64,000 nt of DNA from positions 930,001 to 994,000 of the forward strand of contig NZ_JAANAT010000001.1 in NCBI RefSeq assembly GCF_011089895.1. The letters run 5' to 3'. Source of the DNA: Mucilaginibacter inviolabilis (lineage in GTDB: Bacteria > Bacteroidota > Bacteroidia > Sphingobacteriales > Sphingobacteriaceae). Below the pieces are notes generated by a model that saw nothing but the letters and a program-made list of their open reading frames with translations, ran no database searches and was not told where the DNA came from. Below are positions 16,844 through 25,283 of this stretch, piece after piece. The translations under genes were made by a program, and so were the position numbers. Position 1 is the stretch's first letter; each line of letters starts with the position of its first letter.

Positions 16844-17746
16844 ATGTTCAAAATAGCTTACGATACTATATACGCGCATCCACTACCCGAAGGTCATCGC
16901 TTCCCGATGCTCAAGTATGAGTTGATCCCGGCGCAATTGATGCATGAGGGGGTGATTAGCAGGGATAACCTGTTTTCGCCTGATGTGCTGTCTGAGGATA
17001 TTATTCTGCAAACCCACGATGAAAGTTACTGGTGCCAACTACGTGATTTGACCTTGTCTGAAAAAGAGCAGCGTCGTATTGGTTTCCCTTTGTCGGCCCG
17101 GTTGGTGGAGCGCGAGATTAGGATAGCCAAGGGTACTATTGATGGCTGCAGGTTTGCTTTTGATAATCGAATCGCTTTTAATGTAGCCGGTGGCACACAT
17201 CATGCAGGTAGTAACTGGGGTGAGGGTTTTTGTCTGTTGAATGATCAGGCTATTGCTGCTAACTGGTTATTAAATAATGGATTATCTCAATCTATCTTAA
17301 TTGTTGATTTAGATGTGCATCAGGGTAATGGCACTGCCCAGATATTTGAAAACGACTCCCGGGTGTTTACTTTTTCGATGCACGGAGCCAATAATTTTCC
17401 TTATCGTAAGGAAACATCCGATCTGGATATCCCGCTGGCTGATGGGGTTGAGGATGATGAGTTTCTCGATATTCTGTACGATGTGCTGCCTGGTTTGATC
17501 CAACAACAAAAGCCCGATTTTATATTTTACCTGTCGGGCGTTGATGTCCTGGCCACCGACAAGCTGGGTAAACTGGCGCTGAGCAAAGAAGCCTGCAAAG
17601 CCCGCGACAAATTTGTATTTGAACAATGCATTGCCAATAATCTGCCCGTGCAGGTTAGTATGGGCGGTGGTTATTCTCCGCAGATTAAAGATATTGTAGA
17701 GGCGCATTGCAATACTTTTAAAGTGGCGGCTGACTTGTATTTTTGA
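16844..17746 (+). CDS. Histone deacetylase superfamily amidohydrolase
   Basis: A 300-aa arginase-fold zinc hydrolase. Visible blocks are GGTHHAGSNWGEGFCLLND (active-site His pair), LIVDLDVHQGNGTA (zinc ligands Asp and His), and FYLSGVDVLATDKLGKL (third ligand). Bacterial members remove acyl groups from polyamines, acetoin-type compounds or proteins; the substrate is unknown. It starts 6 nt after the bestrophin stop, so the two are probably co-transcribed. Confidence 0.88.
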   Translation: MFKIAYDTIYAHPLPEGHRFPMLKYELIPAQLMHEGVISRDNLFSPDVLSEDIILQTHDESYWCQLRDLTLSEKEQRRIGFPLSARLVEREIRIAKGTIDGCRFAFDNRIAFNVAGGTHHAGSNWGEGFCLLNDQAIAANWLLNNGLSQSILIVDLDVHQGNGTAQIFENDSRVFTFSMHGANNFPYRKETSDLDIPLADGVEDDEFLDILYDVLPGLIQQQKPDFIFYLSGVDVLATDKLGKLALSKEACKARDKFVFEQCIANNLPVQVSMGGGYSPQIKDIVEAHCNTFKVAADLYF

Positions 17747-17760
17747 TGTTTGAAAATGCT

Positions 17761-17838
17761 TGTCATGCTGAACGGAGTGAAGTATCTATTATGAAGCTTT
17801 TCAATCGCAGAGTAGATCCTTCGTTCCTCAGGATGACA
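17761..17838. repeat. TGTCATGCTGA-type dispersed repeat
   Basis: It starts TGTCATGCTGAACGGAGTGA and ends with the complementary-type CCTCAGGATGACA. The arms match only in part, near the ends. It occupies the gap between convergent genes. This word family (TGTCATCCTGAGCG...) is a common dispersed intergenic element in Sphingobacteria and other bacteria. Confidence 0.7.
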
Positions 17839-17853
17839 AAATAGCTGGGCTTT

Positions 17854-19236
17854 TTAATCCTTCGCCAATATCGGAATAGTATTATCGCGACGATGTTTTT
17901 TGCTAATGATATTAAAGCGAAGGAACAGCAATACCGAAGCCGTTGCCAGGCCTAAAGTTAAACCATACCAAACTCCGTTAACTCCCAGATTAAGCTTAAT
18001 GCCCAATAGATAACCTGCCGGTAAACCTACTACCCAATACGCCAAAAACGTAAAAATGGTAGGGATGTTTACATCGCCCATGCCGCGGAGTATGCCCAGG
18101 CCAACTACCTGCGCGCCATCAAATAACTGAAAGAATGCAGCTATGATAAGTAACTGTGCTGCAATATTAATAACGGCCTGATCGGAAGTTATTATCCATG
18201 GTAGCAGATGCCTGCCGAAGGTAAATATCAGTGCGGTGGTAGCCATAAAGGCCAGCACAATATGATAATTGGATATGGCCGACATCCGGAGGTTTTGATG
18301 GTGACCTGCGCCAAAATAATTGCCTGATTTAATGGCGGCTCCCGCAGATATACCGCTGGCCATCATATAAGTCATGGCGGCTAAACTGATAGCAACCTGG
18401 TGCGCTGCCTGCTGATCGAGGCCGATAACGCCTACCAAAATAGCAGCTCCACCAAAGGCGCTTACCTCAAAGGTATACTGCAAAGCCACCGGGGCGCCAA
18501 TCTTCATGATCTGTATACCCCGGATGCGGTCGATATTTCTGATAGCAAAGCTTTTCAGGTACTCCTTAAATATAGGCGATCTTAAAACATAAATGGCCAT
18601 CACTATCGCCATCACGCAACGATCTATCAGGGTACTGTAACCAACACCTTTAATGCCCATAGGGTGAACACCGAACAGACCTTTCACAAAAATCACCCCA
18701 AGGCATATATTGAGCAAATTACCCCATATAGATATAAGCATAGCCTGCTTGGTAAAACCCAGACCCTCGGCAAATTGCTTAAAGGTGGCAAATACCAGTA
18801 ACGGAATGAGCGATAAACTGAGCAGAAATAAATAAGGTTTGGCCTCGGCTACCACCTGCGGCGATTGATCTAAATGACCGATGAGCAGCATCGTTCCAAA
18901 ATAGATTGCGGCAAATAATAGTATACCACTAATCATGTTTAAGAATAAACTATTAGAAAGCAGCAATCCGCATTCTTTAAAATTTTTACGGCCGTTATTT
19001 TGTGCTATGAGTGGTGTTAAGCCATAGGAGATACCCATGCCGATAACCAGCGGGGTCATGAAAAGGCTGTTTACCAACGACACGGCAGCCAGGGAAACGG
19101 TACCCGCAAAATGGCCCACAATAATAGAATCGGACATTTGAACCAGCGTATGCCCAAGCTGTGATATCACTACGGGAATAGCTAGTTTAAGGCTTTCGCC
19201 ATAATAAGGTTTGTATTTCAGGAAAGTGCTTTTCAT
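17854..19236 (-). CDS. MATE-family multidrug/metabolite efflux transporter
   Basis: A 460-aa inner-membrane protein with about 12 hydrophobic segments in two similar halves, the MATE pattern. SVVISQLGHTLVQMSDSIIVGHFAG near the N-terminus and GLTPLIAQNNGRK in helix 2 are typical, as is the second-half GAAILVGVIGLDQQAAHQVAISL. It exports organic cations in exchange for sodium or protons; the substrate is not predictable. A -7 box-like sequence lies at 19305-19312 on its strand. Confidence 0.92.
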   Translation of the reverse strand: MKSTFLKYKPYYGESLKLAIPVVISQLGHTLVQMSDSIIVGHFAGTVSLAAVSLVNSLFMTPLVIGMGISYGLTPLIAQNNGRKNFKECGLLLSNSLFLNMISGILLFAAIYFGTMLLIGHLDQSPQVVAEAKPYLFLLSLSLIPLLVFATFKQFAEGLGFTKQAMLISIWGNLLNICLGVIFVKGLFGVHPMGIKGVGYSTLIDRCVMAIVMAIYVLRSPIFKEYLKSFAIRNIDRIRGIQIMKIGAPVALQYTFEVSAFGGAAILVGVIGLDQQAAHQVAISLAAMTYMMASGISAGAAIKSGNYFGAGHHQNLRMSAISNYHIVLAFMATTALIFTFGRHLLPWIITSDQAVINIAAQLLIIAAFFQLFDGAQVVGLGILRGMGDVNIPTIFTFLAYWVVGLPAGYLLGIKLNLGVNGVWYGLTLGLATASVLLFLRFNIISKKHRRDNTIPILAKD

Positions 19237-19253
19237 TATTTTAGGTATACAGG

Positions 19254-19395
19254 AGAGCAGAAAGCTTAAGGCAGAGAGCCTAAAGCTGCATTGCTGGTTA
19301 TTAGCAAATTTACTATAATTTTTTTAGCTACCGCGTCAGCCCTGGCAATAGTTTATGGTATTAATAGCTTTCTGCCTGCAGTTTTCCGCTTTAAA
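19254..19395. repeat. AAGCTTAAAGC-word repeat, degenerate
   Basis: Left words at 19254-19288 (GCAGAAAGCTTAAGGC and AGCCTAAAGC) have complementary-type words at 19364-19395 (AGCTTTCTGCC, CCGCTTTAAACT). The vocabulary is the same as at 55411-55495. It lies between the MATE start and the end of the next gene, both on the minus strand. Confidence 0.45.
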
Positions 19396-19399
19396 CTAC

Positions 19400-20026
19400 T
19401 CAGCTTACGGTATAAAATTCTTCTTTTTCGGTGGTATTGATGCGAATAAGGCCCGATAATATCAGGTCAACCAAGATACGCTGTGCCCGTCGTCGGCCAA
19501 TCTTTAATAACTCGGCACACTCCTTAATGGTGATGCGGGTGTGTAACTCCAAATATTGCAGCAGCGACTTTTCATTTTCGGAATATTCAATCAATACACC
19601 CTCATCACTTGACGATCGTTTAAGTACTTCGAGCACAATTTTACTGGCCAGCACGCTTTTATCCTTTACCCTTACGTATGCCCACCATTTGCCGTCTTCG
19701 GCCAGGGCATAGTGTGGTTTCAGGTCACTGGCAGGGGTATCAACAACCAATACCAGCTTGTCGTCTACATAAACCTCATCAAATATGGGTTCCAAAGCAG
19801 GGCGCGCAAAAAAGTGCGCTGCTTTGGTGATCATATAACGTTCTTCGTCTTCAGATTTTACACCTTTAATAGTACCATCATCGGCAACGCCTATTAATAG
19901 TTTGCCGCCTTTGTTGTTGGCAAAGGCTACCATGGTACGGGCAATTTTTTCGCAGCTGGTAATAGTTTTTTTAAAGTCGAGTGTTACACCTTCGCCCTCA
20001 AATATCAATTTTTTGATATGGTTCAT
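19400..20026 (-). CDS. AlbA_2 (Schlafen-type) domain protein with winged helix
   Basis: A 208-aa protein. Residues about 8-120 are the AlbA_2 putative nucleic-acid-binding domain (GVTLDFKKTITSCEKIARTMVAFANNKGGKLLIGVADDGTIKGV), followed from about 145 by a helix-turn-helix (TIKECAELLKIGRRRAQRILVDLILSGLI). That domain pair suggests a regulator. It precedes a GNAT gene on the same strand with a 31-nt gap. Confidence 0.82.
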   Translation of the reverse strand: MNHIKKLIFEGEGVTLDFKKTITSCEKIARTMVAFANNKGGKLLIGVADDGTIKGVKSEDEERYMITKAAHFFARPALEPIFDEVYVDDKLVLVVDTPASDLKPHYALAEDGKWWAYVRVKDKSVLASKIVLEVLKRSSSDEGVLIEYSENEKSLLQYLELHTRITIKECAELLKIGRRRAQRILVDLILSGLIRINTTEKEEFYTVS

Positions 20027-20057
20027 GTTAGCGCTGTTATCCTATCTGTTAAACTGA

Positions 20058-20516
20058 TTACTGAGGTTTAATATAGGGAGTAAATATTTCCATCCATCTT
20101 TCCGGACGGCTTATTTCTGTAAATCCAAACTGATTGTACAAGCCATGAGCGTCGGCGGTGGCTAATGACCATCTTCTTAATCCCTGCAGATCGGGGTGTT
20201 TAACAATAGTTTGCACCAGCCATTTGGACAGGCCTTTTTGACGGAAATCGGGCAAAATAAATACATCGCACAGGTAAGCAAAAGTAGCATTATCAGTAAC
20301 AACGCGTGCAAAACCAGCTTGAATGTCTTGCTGGTACACACCAAAGCACATAGAGTTGACAATGCCTTTTTCCAGCGTTTCGCGCTGAATGCCCTGTGCC
20401 CAGTATGAGTCGTCGTTCAGGTAATTATATATCAGATCAATGTTTAATAAGCTTTTATCGGTTGATATCAGGAAGCCTTTTTTAATAAAGACCTCGTCGT
20501 TCATATAAGTAGCCAT
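20058..20516 (-). CDS. GNAT-family N-acetyltransferase
   Basis: A 152-aa acetyl-CoA-dependent acyltransferase. The core VTDNATFAYLCDVFILPDFRQKGLSKWLVQTI contains the R/Q-x-x-G-x-G/S-type acetyl-CoA loop, and ATADAHGLYNQFGFTEIS is the typical C-terminal segment. The acceptor is unknown. It lies 10 nt downstream of a DUF4442-type gene on the same strand, so the pair is likely co-transcribed. Confidence 0.88.
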   Translation of the reverse strand: MATYMNDEVFIKKGFLISTDKSLLNIDLIYNYLNDDSYWAQGIQRETLEKGIVNSMCFGVYQQDIQAGFARVVTDNATFAYLCDVFILPDFRQKGLSKWLVQTIVKHPDLQGLRRWSLATADAHGLYNQFGFTEISRPERWMEIFTPYIKPQ

Positions 20517-20526
20517 TACAATAGAA

Positions 20527-21003
20527 TTATAAATTAGTACCTGTAAAATTTAAATTACGCAAATACACCTCAATCGTTACTGATACGCACATTTCGCCAT
20601 CTTTATTATAAATCTCGATGGGATGGTGTACCATGTATTTGCCTTCCGTGTTTAGTATCATTTCGGCATGTTCAATCTCGGCATCGGTTAAAGTGATGCT
20701 AAAATAGAGATTTGACGAGCCTGGTTTTAAATAATGTATGGTTGATGATTTTGACCATACCTTTAATTTGTACCCTTTTTGAATAAGCAATTGGTGAAAC
20801 AATACCGGGTAAAACGGGTCGGCGGCCGAAAAAATGGTGCCTCCGAATATAGCATTGTTGTAATTTTTATTCAGGATACTCTTAACAATTTTTACCTGAA
20901 CTCCTTTAAAGCCTTTATCAAATTTCACCACCCAGATACGTTGAAATAAAAGGGGAGGGTAGAAACGCATCGCCCACTTTAACATTCGTTCAGATACTAC
21001 CAT
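20527..21003 (-). CDS. DUF4442 hotdog-fold protein
   Basis: A 158-aa protein resembling DUF4442 members, which have the thioesterase-like hotdog fold: MLKWAMRFYPPLLFQRIWV, then NNAIFGGTIFSAADPFYPVLFHQLL (the substrate-helix region), and VWSKSSTIHYLKPG. It may hydrolyse an acyl thioester; no substrate can be named. It is the first gene of a three-gene minus-strand set with GNAT and AlbA_2 genes. Confidence 0.8.
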   Translation of the reverse strand: MVVSERMLKWAMRFYPPLLFQRIWVVKFDKGFKGVQVKIVKSILNKNYNNAIFGGTIFSAADPFYPVLFHQLLIQKGYKLKVWSKSSTIHYLKPGSSNLYFSITLTDAEIEHAEMILNTEGKYMVHHPIEIYNKDGEMCVSVTIEVYLRNLNFTGTNL

Positions 21004-21174
21004 AGCCCTTAAATATCTGAAATTTATAAGAAATTAATAGCATTTGTTATGTAAAATTAGCGGTTTTGATAGCTCAGGATGTTTGATGGAAATTTTAACT
21101 TAAACAATATTGTTGCTGTATGGTTAATAATGGGTACTAAATAAAACAGGCAATTCATTAAAATACAGATAACT

Positions 21175-21378
21175 ATGAAAAAGCAAATTTTAAGTCTGGC
21201 ACTTGTCGCGACCATGGTAGGTGCCATAGCAGCAGGTTGCAGTTCCGAGAAAAAAGCCGGAGGATCTGACAGCACCAGCACCGACACCTCAAAAATGGCA
21301 AGTCCTGCGGCAAAAACCGATACGGCCGCAAAGCCCGACACCGCTAAAAAGGATACGGCTACAAAACCTGTTCACTAA
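21175..21378 (+). CDS. Small Thr/Lys/Ala-rich lipoprotein
   Basis: A 67-aa lipoprotein. MKKQILSLALVATMVGAIAAGC gives a signal peptide with lipobox and Cys22 as the lipidated residue. The mature part is low-complexity with repeated KTDTA/KPDTAKKDTA units, probably an unstructured linker. Such tiny lipoproteins are common in Bacteroidota and of unknown role. A strong terminator follows. Confidence 0.75.
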   Translation: MKKQILSLALVATMVGAIAAGCSSEKKAGGSDSTSTDTSKMASPAAKTDTAAKPDTAKKDTATKPVH

Positions 21379-21390
21379 AACAGATTTATA

Positions 21391-21427
21391 AATAATCCCC
21401 GGACAAGTAATTTGCCCGGGGATTATT
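21391..21427 (+). terminator. Bidirectional intrinsic terminator
   Basis: A 12-bp stem AATAATCCCCGG / CCGGGGATTATT with a 13-nt loop and A/T-rich flanks. It ends the small lipoprotein gene on the plus strand and the SDR gene, which stops at 21430, on the minus strand. Confidence 0.9.
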
Positions 21428-21429
21428 TA

Positions 21430-22224
21430 TTAAAATGCGCTTTTGATCACGCCACCGTCGGCCCTTAGTAAAGCGCCATTGGTTGCTGATGATAGCGGAC
21501 TGGCTATATAGGTAACCAGGTTGGCTATTTCGTCGGTTTCTGTAAAGCGCTGAATGATAGATGTACCACGCATACTCTGGAAAAATTCTTTTTCCATCTG
21601 GCCGGCGGTCAACTTTTTTTCAGCGGCAAGTTTATCAATAAAGCCGCCTACGCCTTCAGAACGGGTTGGGCCGGGTAAAACGGAATTTACGGTTACGTGA
21701 GTGCCTTTGGTTAATTCGGCAAGGCCACGCGCTACCGCTACCTGTGCGGTCTTGGTCATGCCATAATGGATCATTTCCTCGGGTATTTGTATAGCCGATT
21801 CGCTGGAGATAAAAATAATACGCCCCCAGTTTTTTTGCAGCATTTGATCAAAATAGGCCCTGGAGAATCGTACACCACTCAGTACATTCACCTCGTAAAA
21901 CTTCAGCCAGTCCTCATCGGTAATATCCTTAAATGCTTTAGGTTCAAAAATGGCTACGTTGTTGATCAGGATGTCAACTTCGGGCAGGCTGCTGATGATT
22001 CGGTCGATATCGCTCTTGCTGGCCATATCGCCGCTTAAGCCATGAATATCGTTATTACCGGTTTCTTTTTTAATCTGGTCTACCGCGGCTTTAACACGCT
22101 CGTCGGTCCGGCCGTTCACATATACTTTTACGCCTTCGGCAGCTAATGATTTAGCTATGGCATACCCAATACCGGCGGTTGAACCGGTTACTAAGGCTAC
22201 TTTGTTTTTGAGTTGAAGATCCAT
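21430..22224 (-). CDS. SDR-family oxidoreductase
   Basis: A 264-aa classical short-chain dehydrogenase. The nucleotide motif is VTGSTAGIGYAIA (TGxxxGxG), NNVAIF replaces the usual NNAG, and the active site is Ser plus YGMTK (YxxxK). The Arg at NGRTDER suggests NADP preference. Single gene; substrate unknown. Confidence 0.9.
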   Translation of the reverse strand: MDLQLKNKVALVTGSTAGIGYAIAKSLAAEGVKVYVNGRTDERVKAAVDQIKKETGNNDIHGLSGDMASKSDIDRIISSLPEVDILINNVAIFEPKAFKDITDEDWLKFYEVNVLSGVRFSRAYFDQMLQKNWGRIIFISSESAIQIPEEMIHYGMTKTAQVAVARGLAELTKGTHVTVNSVLPGPTRSEGVGGFIDKLAAEKKLTAGQMEKEFFQSMRGTSIIQRFTETDEIANLVTYIASPLSSATNGALLRADGGVIKSAF

Positions 22225-22426
22225 GTTTTTTCTATAGTTGAATTAAGAAATTAAAAGTACCCAATGTTTCGCTGGCATATATCATTACAAATAAAAGATG
22301 GAATGGTGCTGACAAAATGGAAATTTAAAACTGTGACAATACGATTATAATGGATAATACCAATAGGTATATTTTTACTTTCGTAAATGATCCTTTGGTA
22401 AAGCGTTCCTGAGGTTTTAAGAAGAG

Positions 22427-22500
22427 CTTGTTAGTCAAATAACAAGGGTGTTTTGATAGAGAGGGGGAGGGTTCTATGGCTATAGAACCGCTCCCCTTTA
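22427..22500 (+). ncRNA. Candidate small RNA or leader with terminator-like hairpin
   Basis: In the 379-bp gap between two divergent genes stand a 7-bp hairpin (22427-22446, CTTGTTA / TAACAAG) and a GC-rich hairpin (22463-22497, GGTTCTAT / ATAGAACC extended by GGGGAG / CTCCCC with one bulge) followed by TTTATTTG. A terminator-like structure here has no gene to end, so either a short transcript stops at it or it attenuates the GH89 gene. No clear promoter is visible. Confidence 0.35.
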
Positions 22501-22530
22501 TTTGTCAGGCTGTTATTAAATTAATGGATA

Positions 22531-22545
22531 GCAAACGTTTGTGTG
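22531..22545. promoter_or_regulatory. LacI-type operator upstream of the GH89 gene
   Basis: GCAAACGTTTGTGTG contains the palindrome CAAACGTTTG with the central CG that LacI-family regulators contact. It is 59-73 nt before the ATG. Two near-identical sites lie at 24843 and 25009. Confidence 0.6.
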
Positions 22546-22603
22546 AAGAAATATAACCGGAATAAGAGCCATTTATCCTGTAGGATGATATCTTCATACT
22601 ATC

Positions 22604-24745
22604 ATGAAGAAGATATGGATATTGATGATGGCCTGTGCGGCATTTTGCCAGACCCGGGCCCAGGATTATAGCCCGGTTCAGCAACTGATAGGCAGGGAGT
22701 TTCCTTTTTTAAAGGGAAAAGTGCAATTTCGGAAGATTACCAAAAAGGATAAGGGGGATGTGTTCCGGCTTTATCAGCATGGTGGTTCGCTAGTTATCGA
22801 GGCCAATACGACATCTGCCGCTGCCTATGCGGTAAATTATTACCTGAAAAATTACGGTCATATGTCGCTTTCTCATTATGGCGACAATATCAGCCCCTTG
22901 GCAAAACTGCCGGCTGTTCCTGATACCATCAACGTGAATACACCTTTTCAAATCAGGTACGCTTTAAATTACTGCACTTATAATTATACCTATAGCTTTT
23001 ATAACTGGAAGGATTGGGAGCGTGAGCTGGACTGGATGGCCCTCAATGGCGTAAACACCATGCTGGCTCCTATAGGCACCGAAAAAGTGTGGCAAAAAAT
23101 GCTGGCCGGTTTGGGTTATACCGATAGCGAGATTCGCGCCTATATCCCGGGTCCGGGCTTTAATGCCTGGTGGCTGATGGGTAATATGGAGGGTTGGGGA
23201 GGCCCGGCGAGTGATGGGATGATCAATAAATGGGTGGTTCTGCAGCAGAAAATATTAAAGCGGATGAAAGAACTGGGTATCCAACCCGTGTTGCAGGCAT
23301 TCACCGGACTGGTGCCCGATAATCTGGCTGTTAAATATCCCAAAGCCAAAATTGTACGGCAAGGTAAATGGGCAGGTGGCTTTCAGCGGCCGGCGTTTTT
23401 GGCTCCTTCTGATAGCTTGTTTACTAAAATGGCCCATCAGTATTATACCGAAATGAAGGCTTTGTACGGTAGTGATATCCACTATTTTGGCGGCGATTTG
23501 TTTCATGAAGGCGGCAAGGCGACGGGTATTGATGTTCCGGTTGCGGCGGGCGATATACAAAAGATCATGCAGCAGTATTACCCTAACAGCACCTGGGTTC
23601 TGCAGGGTTGGCAGGATAACCCTCGGAAAGAGCTGTTAGCAGGGCTCAAAAAGGAAAATGTATTGATACTGGATTTAAAAGGAGAGGAGTTTAACGAATG
23701 GGAAAGCAGGAACGCCTTTGAGGGTACGCCCTATATATGGGGTTCGGTGAACGATTGGGGCGGTAAGATCACCATGATCGGCGATCTGAAACGATTGGTG
23801 AGCGAACCGCACCGGGCAGATGCATCAGCCCAAGGTAAATGGATGAGCGGTATAGGCGTTATCCCTGAATCCATCACCGCCAATCCGGTTGCTTTTGATC
23901 TGGCCTTGCAAACGGCCTGGTCTGAACCTGGAATTGATATGGATAAGGTGATCAAAAATTATATCAGTTATCGCTACGGGGCTTACAATAAAGATGTTGA
24001 TGAAGGCTGGAAACTATTGCTTGGCTCCTTATATGGTGTAACGGACTCCAAAGGAGCCGAAGCTATATTTTGTGCCCGGCCTTCTGAAAATGTAACCAAT
24101 ACATCAACCTGGGGTTCTGATTCGATACAATATGATATTCAAAAACCGGTGCAGGCACTAATGCTTTTTCGCAGAGCAGCCACACAGTTTCAAAACTCGG
24201 CTACCTATAAAATTGATATGGTCGATCTGGCCAGGCAGGTAATGTCAAACCAGGGCAGGATAGTTTACGCCAATTGTATGAAAGCGTATAAAGCAAAAGA
24301 TGAAAAAGCTTATCAAAAATGGAGAGACCAGTTCCTGCAGATGATCCGTCTGCAAAACGAATTATTAAATACCGAGCCAACTTTTATGCTGGGGCCATGG
24401 CTGGAGCAAGCTAAGGCCTATGGCACTACCCCAGAGGATAAAAAACTTTGCGAATGGAATGCCCGTGCTCAAATAACCTATTGGGGGCCCGACTATAATC
24501 CTCAAACCGATTTGCACGAATATGCCAATAAAGAGTGGGGCGGCATGCTGGATAGTTTCTACCTTCCTCGTTGGGAGATGTTTTTTAAGGAATTGGACAA
24601 CCGTTTAAAAGGTAAGCCGGCAGCAACGGTAGATTATTTTACTTTCGAAAAAAACTGGGCACGGCAACAAAATAGCTTTCCAATCAAAGGATCCGGAAAT
24701 TTTTTAACGGAGATTGACCGGGTGATAAAATTGATTAGCCAATAA
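22604..24745 (+). CDS. Alpha-N-acetylglucosaminidase, GH89
   Basis: A 713-aa secreted glycosidase of the NAGLU family. Residues 1-19 are a signal peptide ending CQTRAQ. The N-terminal alpha/beta domain is followed by the catalytic barrel with RYALNYCTYNYTYSFYNWKDWERELDWMALNGVN, QPVLQAFTGLVPDN, HYFGGDLFHEGG and WVLQGWQDNP, all family blocks; a helical C-terminal domain ends the protein. It removes terminal alpha-linked GlcNAc, as found on mucin-type glycans and heparan-like polymers. The operator before it suggests control by a LacI-type sugar regulator (inference). Confidence 0.93.
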   Translation: MKKIWILMMACAAFCQTRAQDYSPVQQLIGREFPFLKGKVQFRKITKKDKGDVFRLYQHGGSLVIEANTTSAAAYAVNYYLKNYGHMSLSHYGDNISPLAKLPAVPDTINVNTPFQIRYALNYCTYNYTYSFYNWKDWERELDWMALNGVNTMLAPIGTEKVWQKMLAGLGYTDSEIRAYIPGPGFNAWWLMGNMEGWGGPASDGMINKWVVLQQKILKRMKELGIQPVLQAFTGLVPDNLAVKYPKAKIVRQGKWAGGFQRPAFLAPSDSLFTKMAHQYYTEMKALYGSDIHYFGGDLFHEGGKATGIDVPVAAGDIQKIMQQYYPNSTWVLQGWQDNPRKELLAGLKKENVLILDLKGEEFNEWESRNAFEGTPYIWGSVNDWGGKITMIGDLKRLVSEPHRADASAQGKWMSGIGVIPESITANPVAFDLALQTAWSEPGIDMDKVIKNYISYRYGAYNKDVDEGWKLLLGSLYGVTDSKGAEAIFCARPSENVTNTSTWGSDSIQYDIQKPVQALMLFRRAATQFQNSATYKIDMVDLARQVMSNQGRIVYANCMKAYKAKDEKAYQKWRDQFLQMIRLQNELLNTEPTFMLGPWLEQAKAYGTTPEDKKLCEWNARAQITYWGPDYNPQTDLHEYANKEWGGMLDSFYLPRWEMFFKELDNRLKGKPAATVDYFTFEKNWARQQNSFPIKGSGNFLTEIDRVIKLISQ

Positions 24746-24765
24746 TAAGCTGTTTATCTGCGAAT

Positions 24766-24798
24766 AAGGGGGGCTTTATATGCATATAAAGCCCCCTT
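24766..24798 (+). terminator. Intrinsic terminator after GH89
   Basis: A near-perfect palindrome: GGGGGCTTTATAT pairs with ATATAAAGCCCCC around a TGCA-centred turn, followed by a T-run. Confidence 0.9.
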
Positions 24799-24842
24799 TT
24801 ATGTATTCAAACTATTATAATATAGTTTGTTTTTTATGATTA

Positions 24843-24856
24843 ACAAACGTTTGTGT
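24843..24856. promoter_or_regulatory. LacI-type operator, second site
   Basis: ACAAACGTTTGTGT holds the perfect 12-bp palindrome ACAAACGTTTGT (24843-24854). With the 3' extension GTGTG it is almost the same as the site at 22531. The 538-bp gap 24746-25283 holds this site, the next one, a terminator and otherwise AT-rich sequence with no gene. Confidence 0.6.
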
Positions 24857-25008
24857 GCTATTTTTGGCCGATAATGATGTATCGTTGATTTATGTTGTTT
24901 AGATGATGGTTATTAACCTGTTATTTTGAATGTATATTGAATTGAAGTAGATTATTCAAGATTAATTTAATAAGACCAAACCTGCTTTCCCATGCAGTTA
25001 AATGATTT

Positions 25009-25026
25009 AACACAAACGTTTGTGTT
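25009..25026. promoter_or_regulatory. LacI-type operator, third site, perfect 18-bp palindrome
   Basis: AACACAAACGTTTGTGTT is a perfect 18-bp palindrome, 258 nt upstream of the metalloprotease start. A weaker relative, AAACAAATGTTT, follows at about 25031. Its spacing of 166 nt from the site at 24843 would allow looping by a tetrameric regulator. Confidence 0.65.
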
Positions 25027-25283
25027 ACAAAAACAAATGTTTCCCGAAAATTTAATATTTATCTTGTTTTTGTAAGCCAATAAATAGTTGAATATTAATT
25101 CGTTGTGTCGTAATCTGAAAATGTTGTTTTGTTTTCGGCTACGTTGCTTTTGTTAAGTGTCATCGCTTAATTTCTGGTGATTTACGATCTGTATTTTGGG
25201 TATCTATTGGTTTGTAGAATAGTTCTTTTCTATGAATAACATATATTAAATATTAACAAACCAATTAAATTACCAAAATCACT

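Noticed and set aside
21057..21341. A 94-codon minus-strand ORF opposite the small lipoprotein gene
   Set aside because: The plus-strand frame has a clear lipobox and signal peptide; the minus frame is its shadow.
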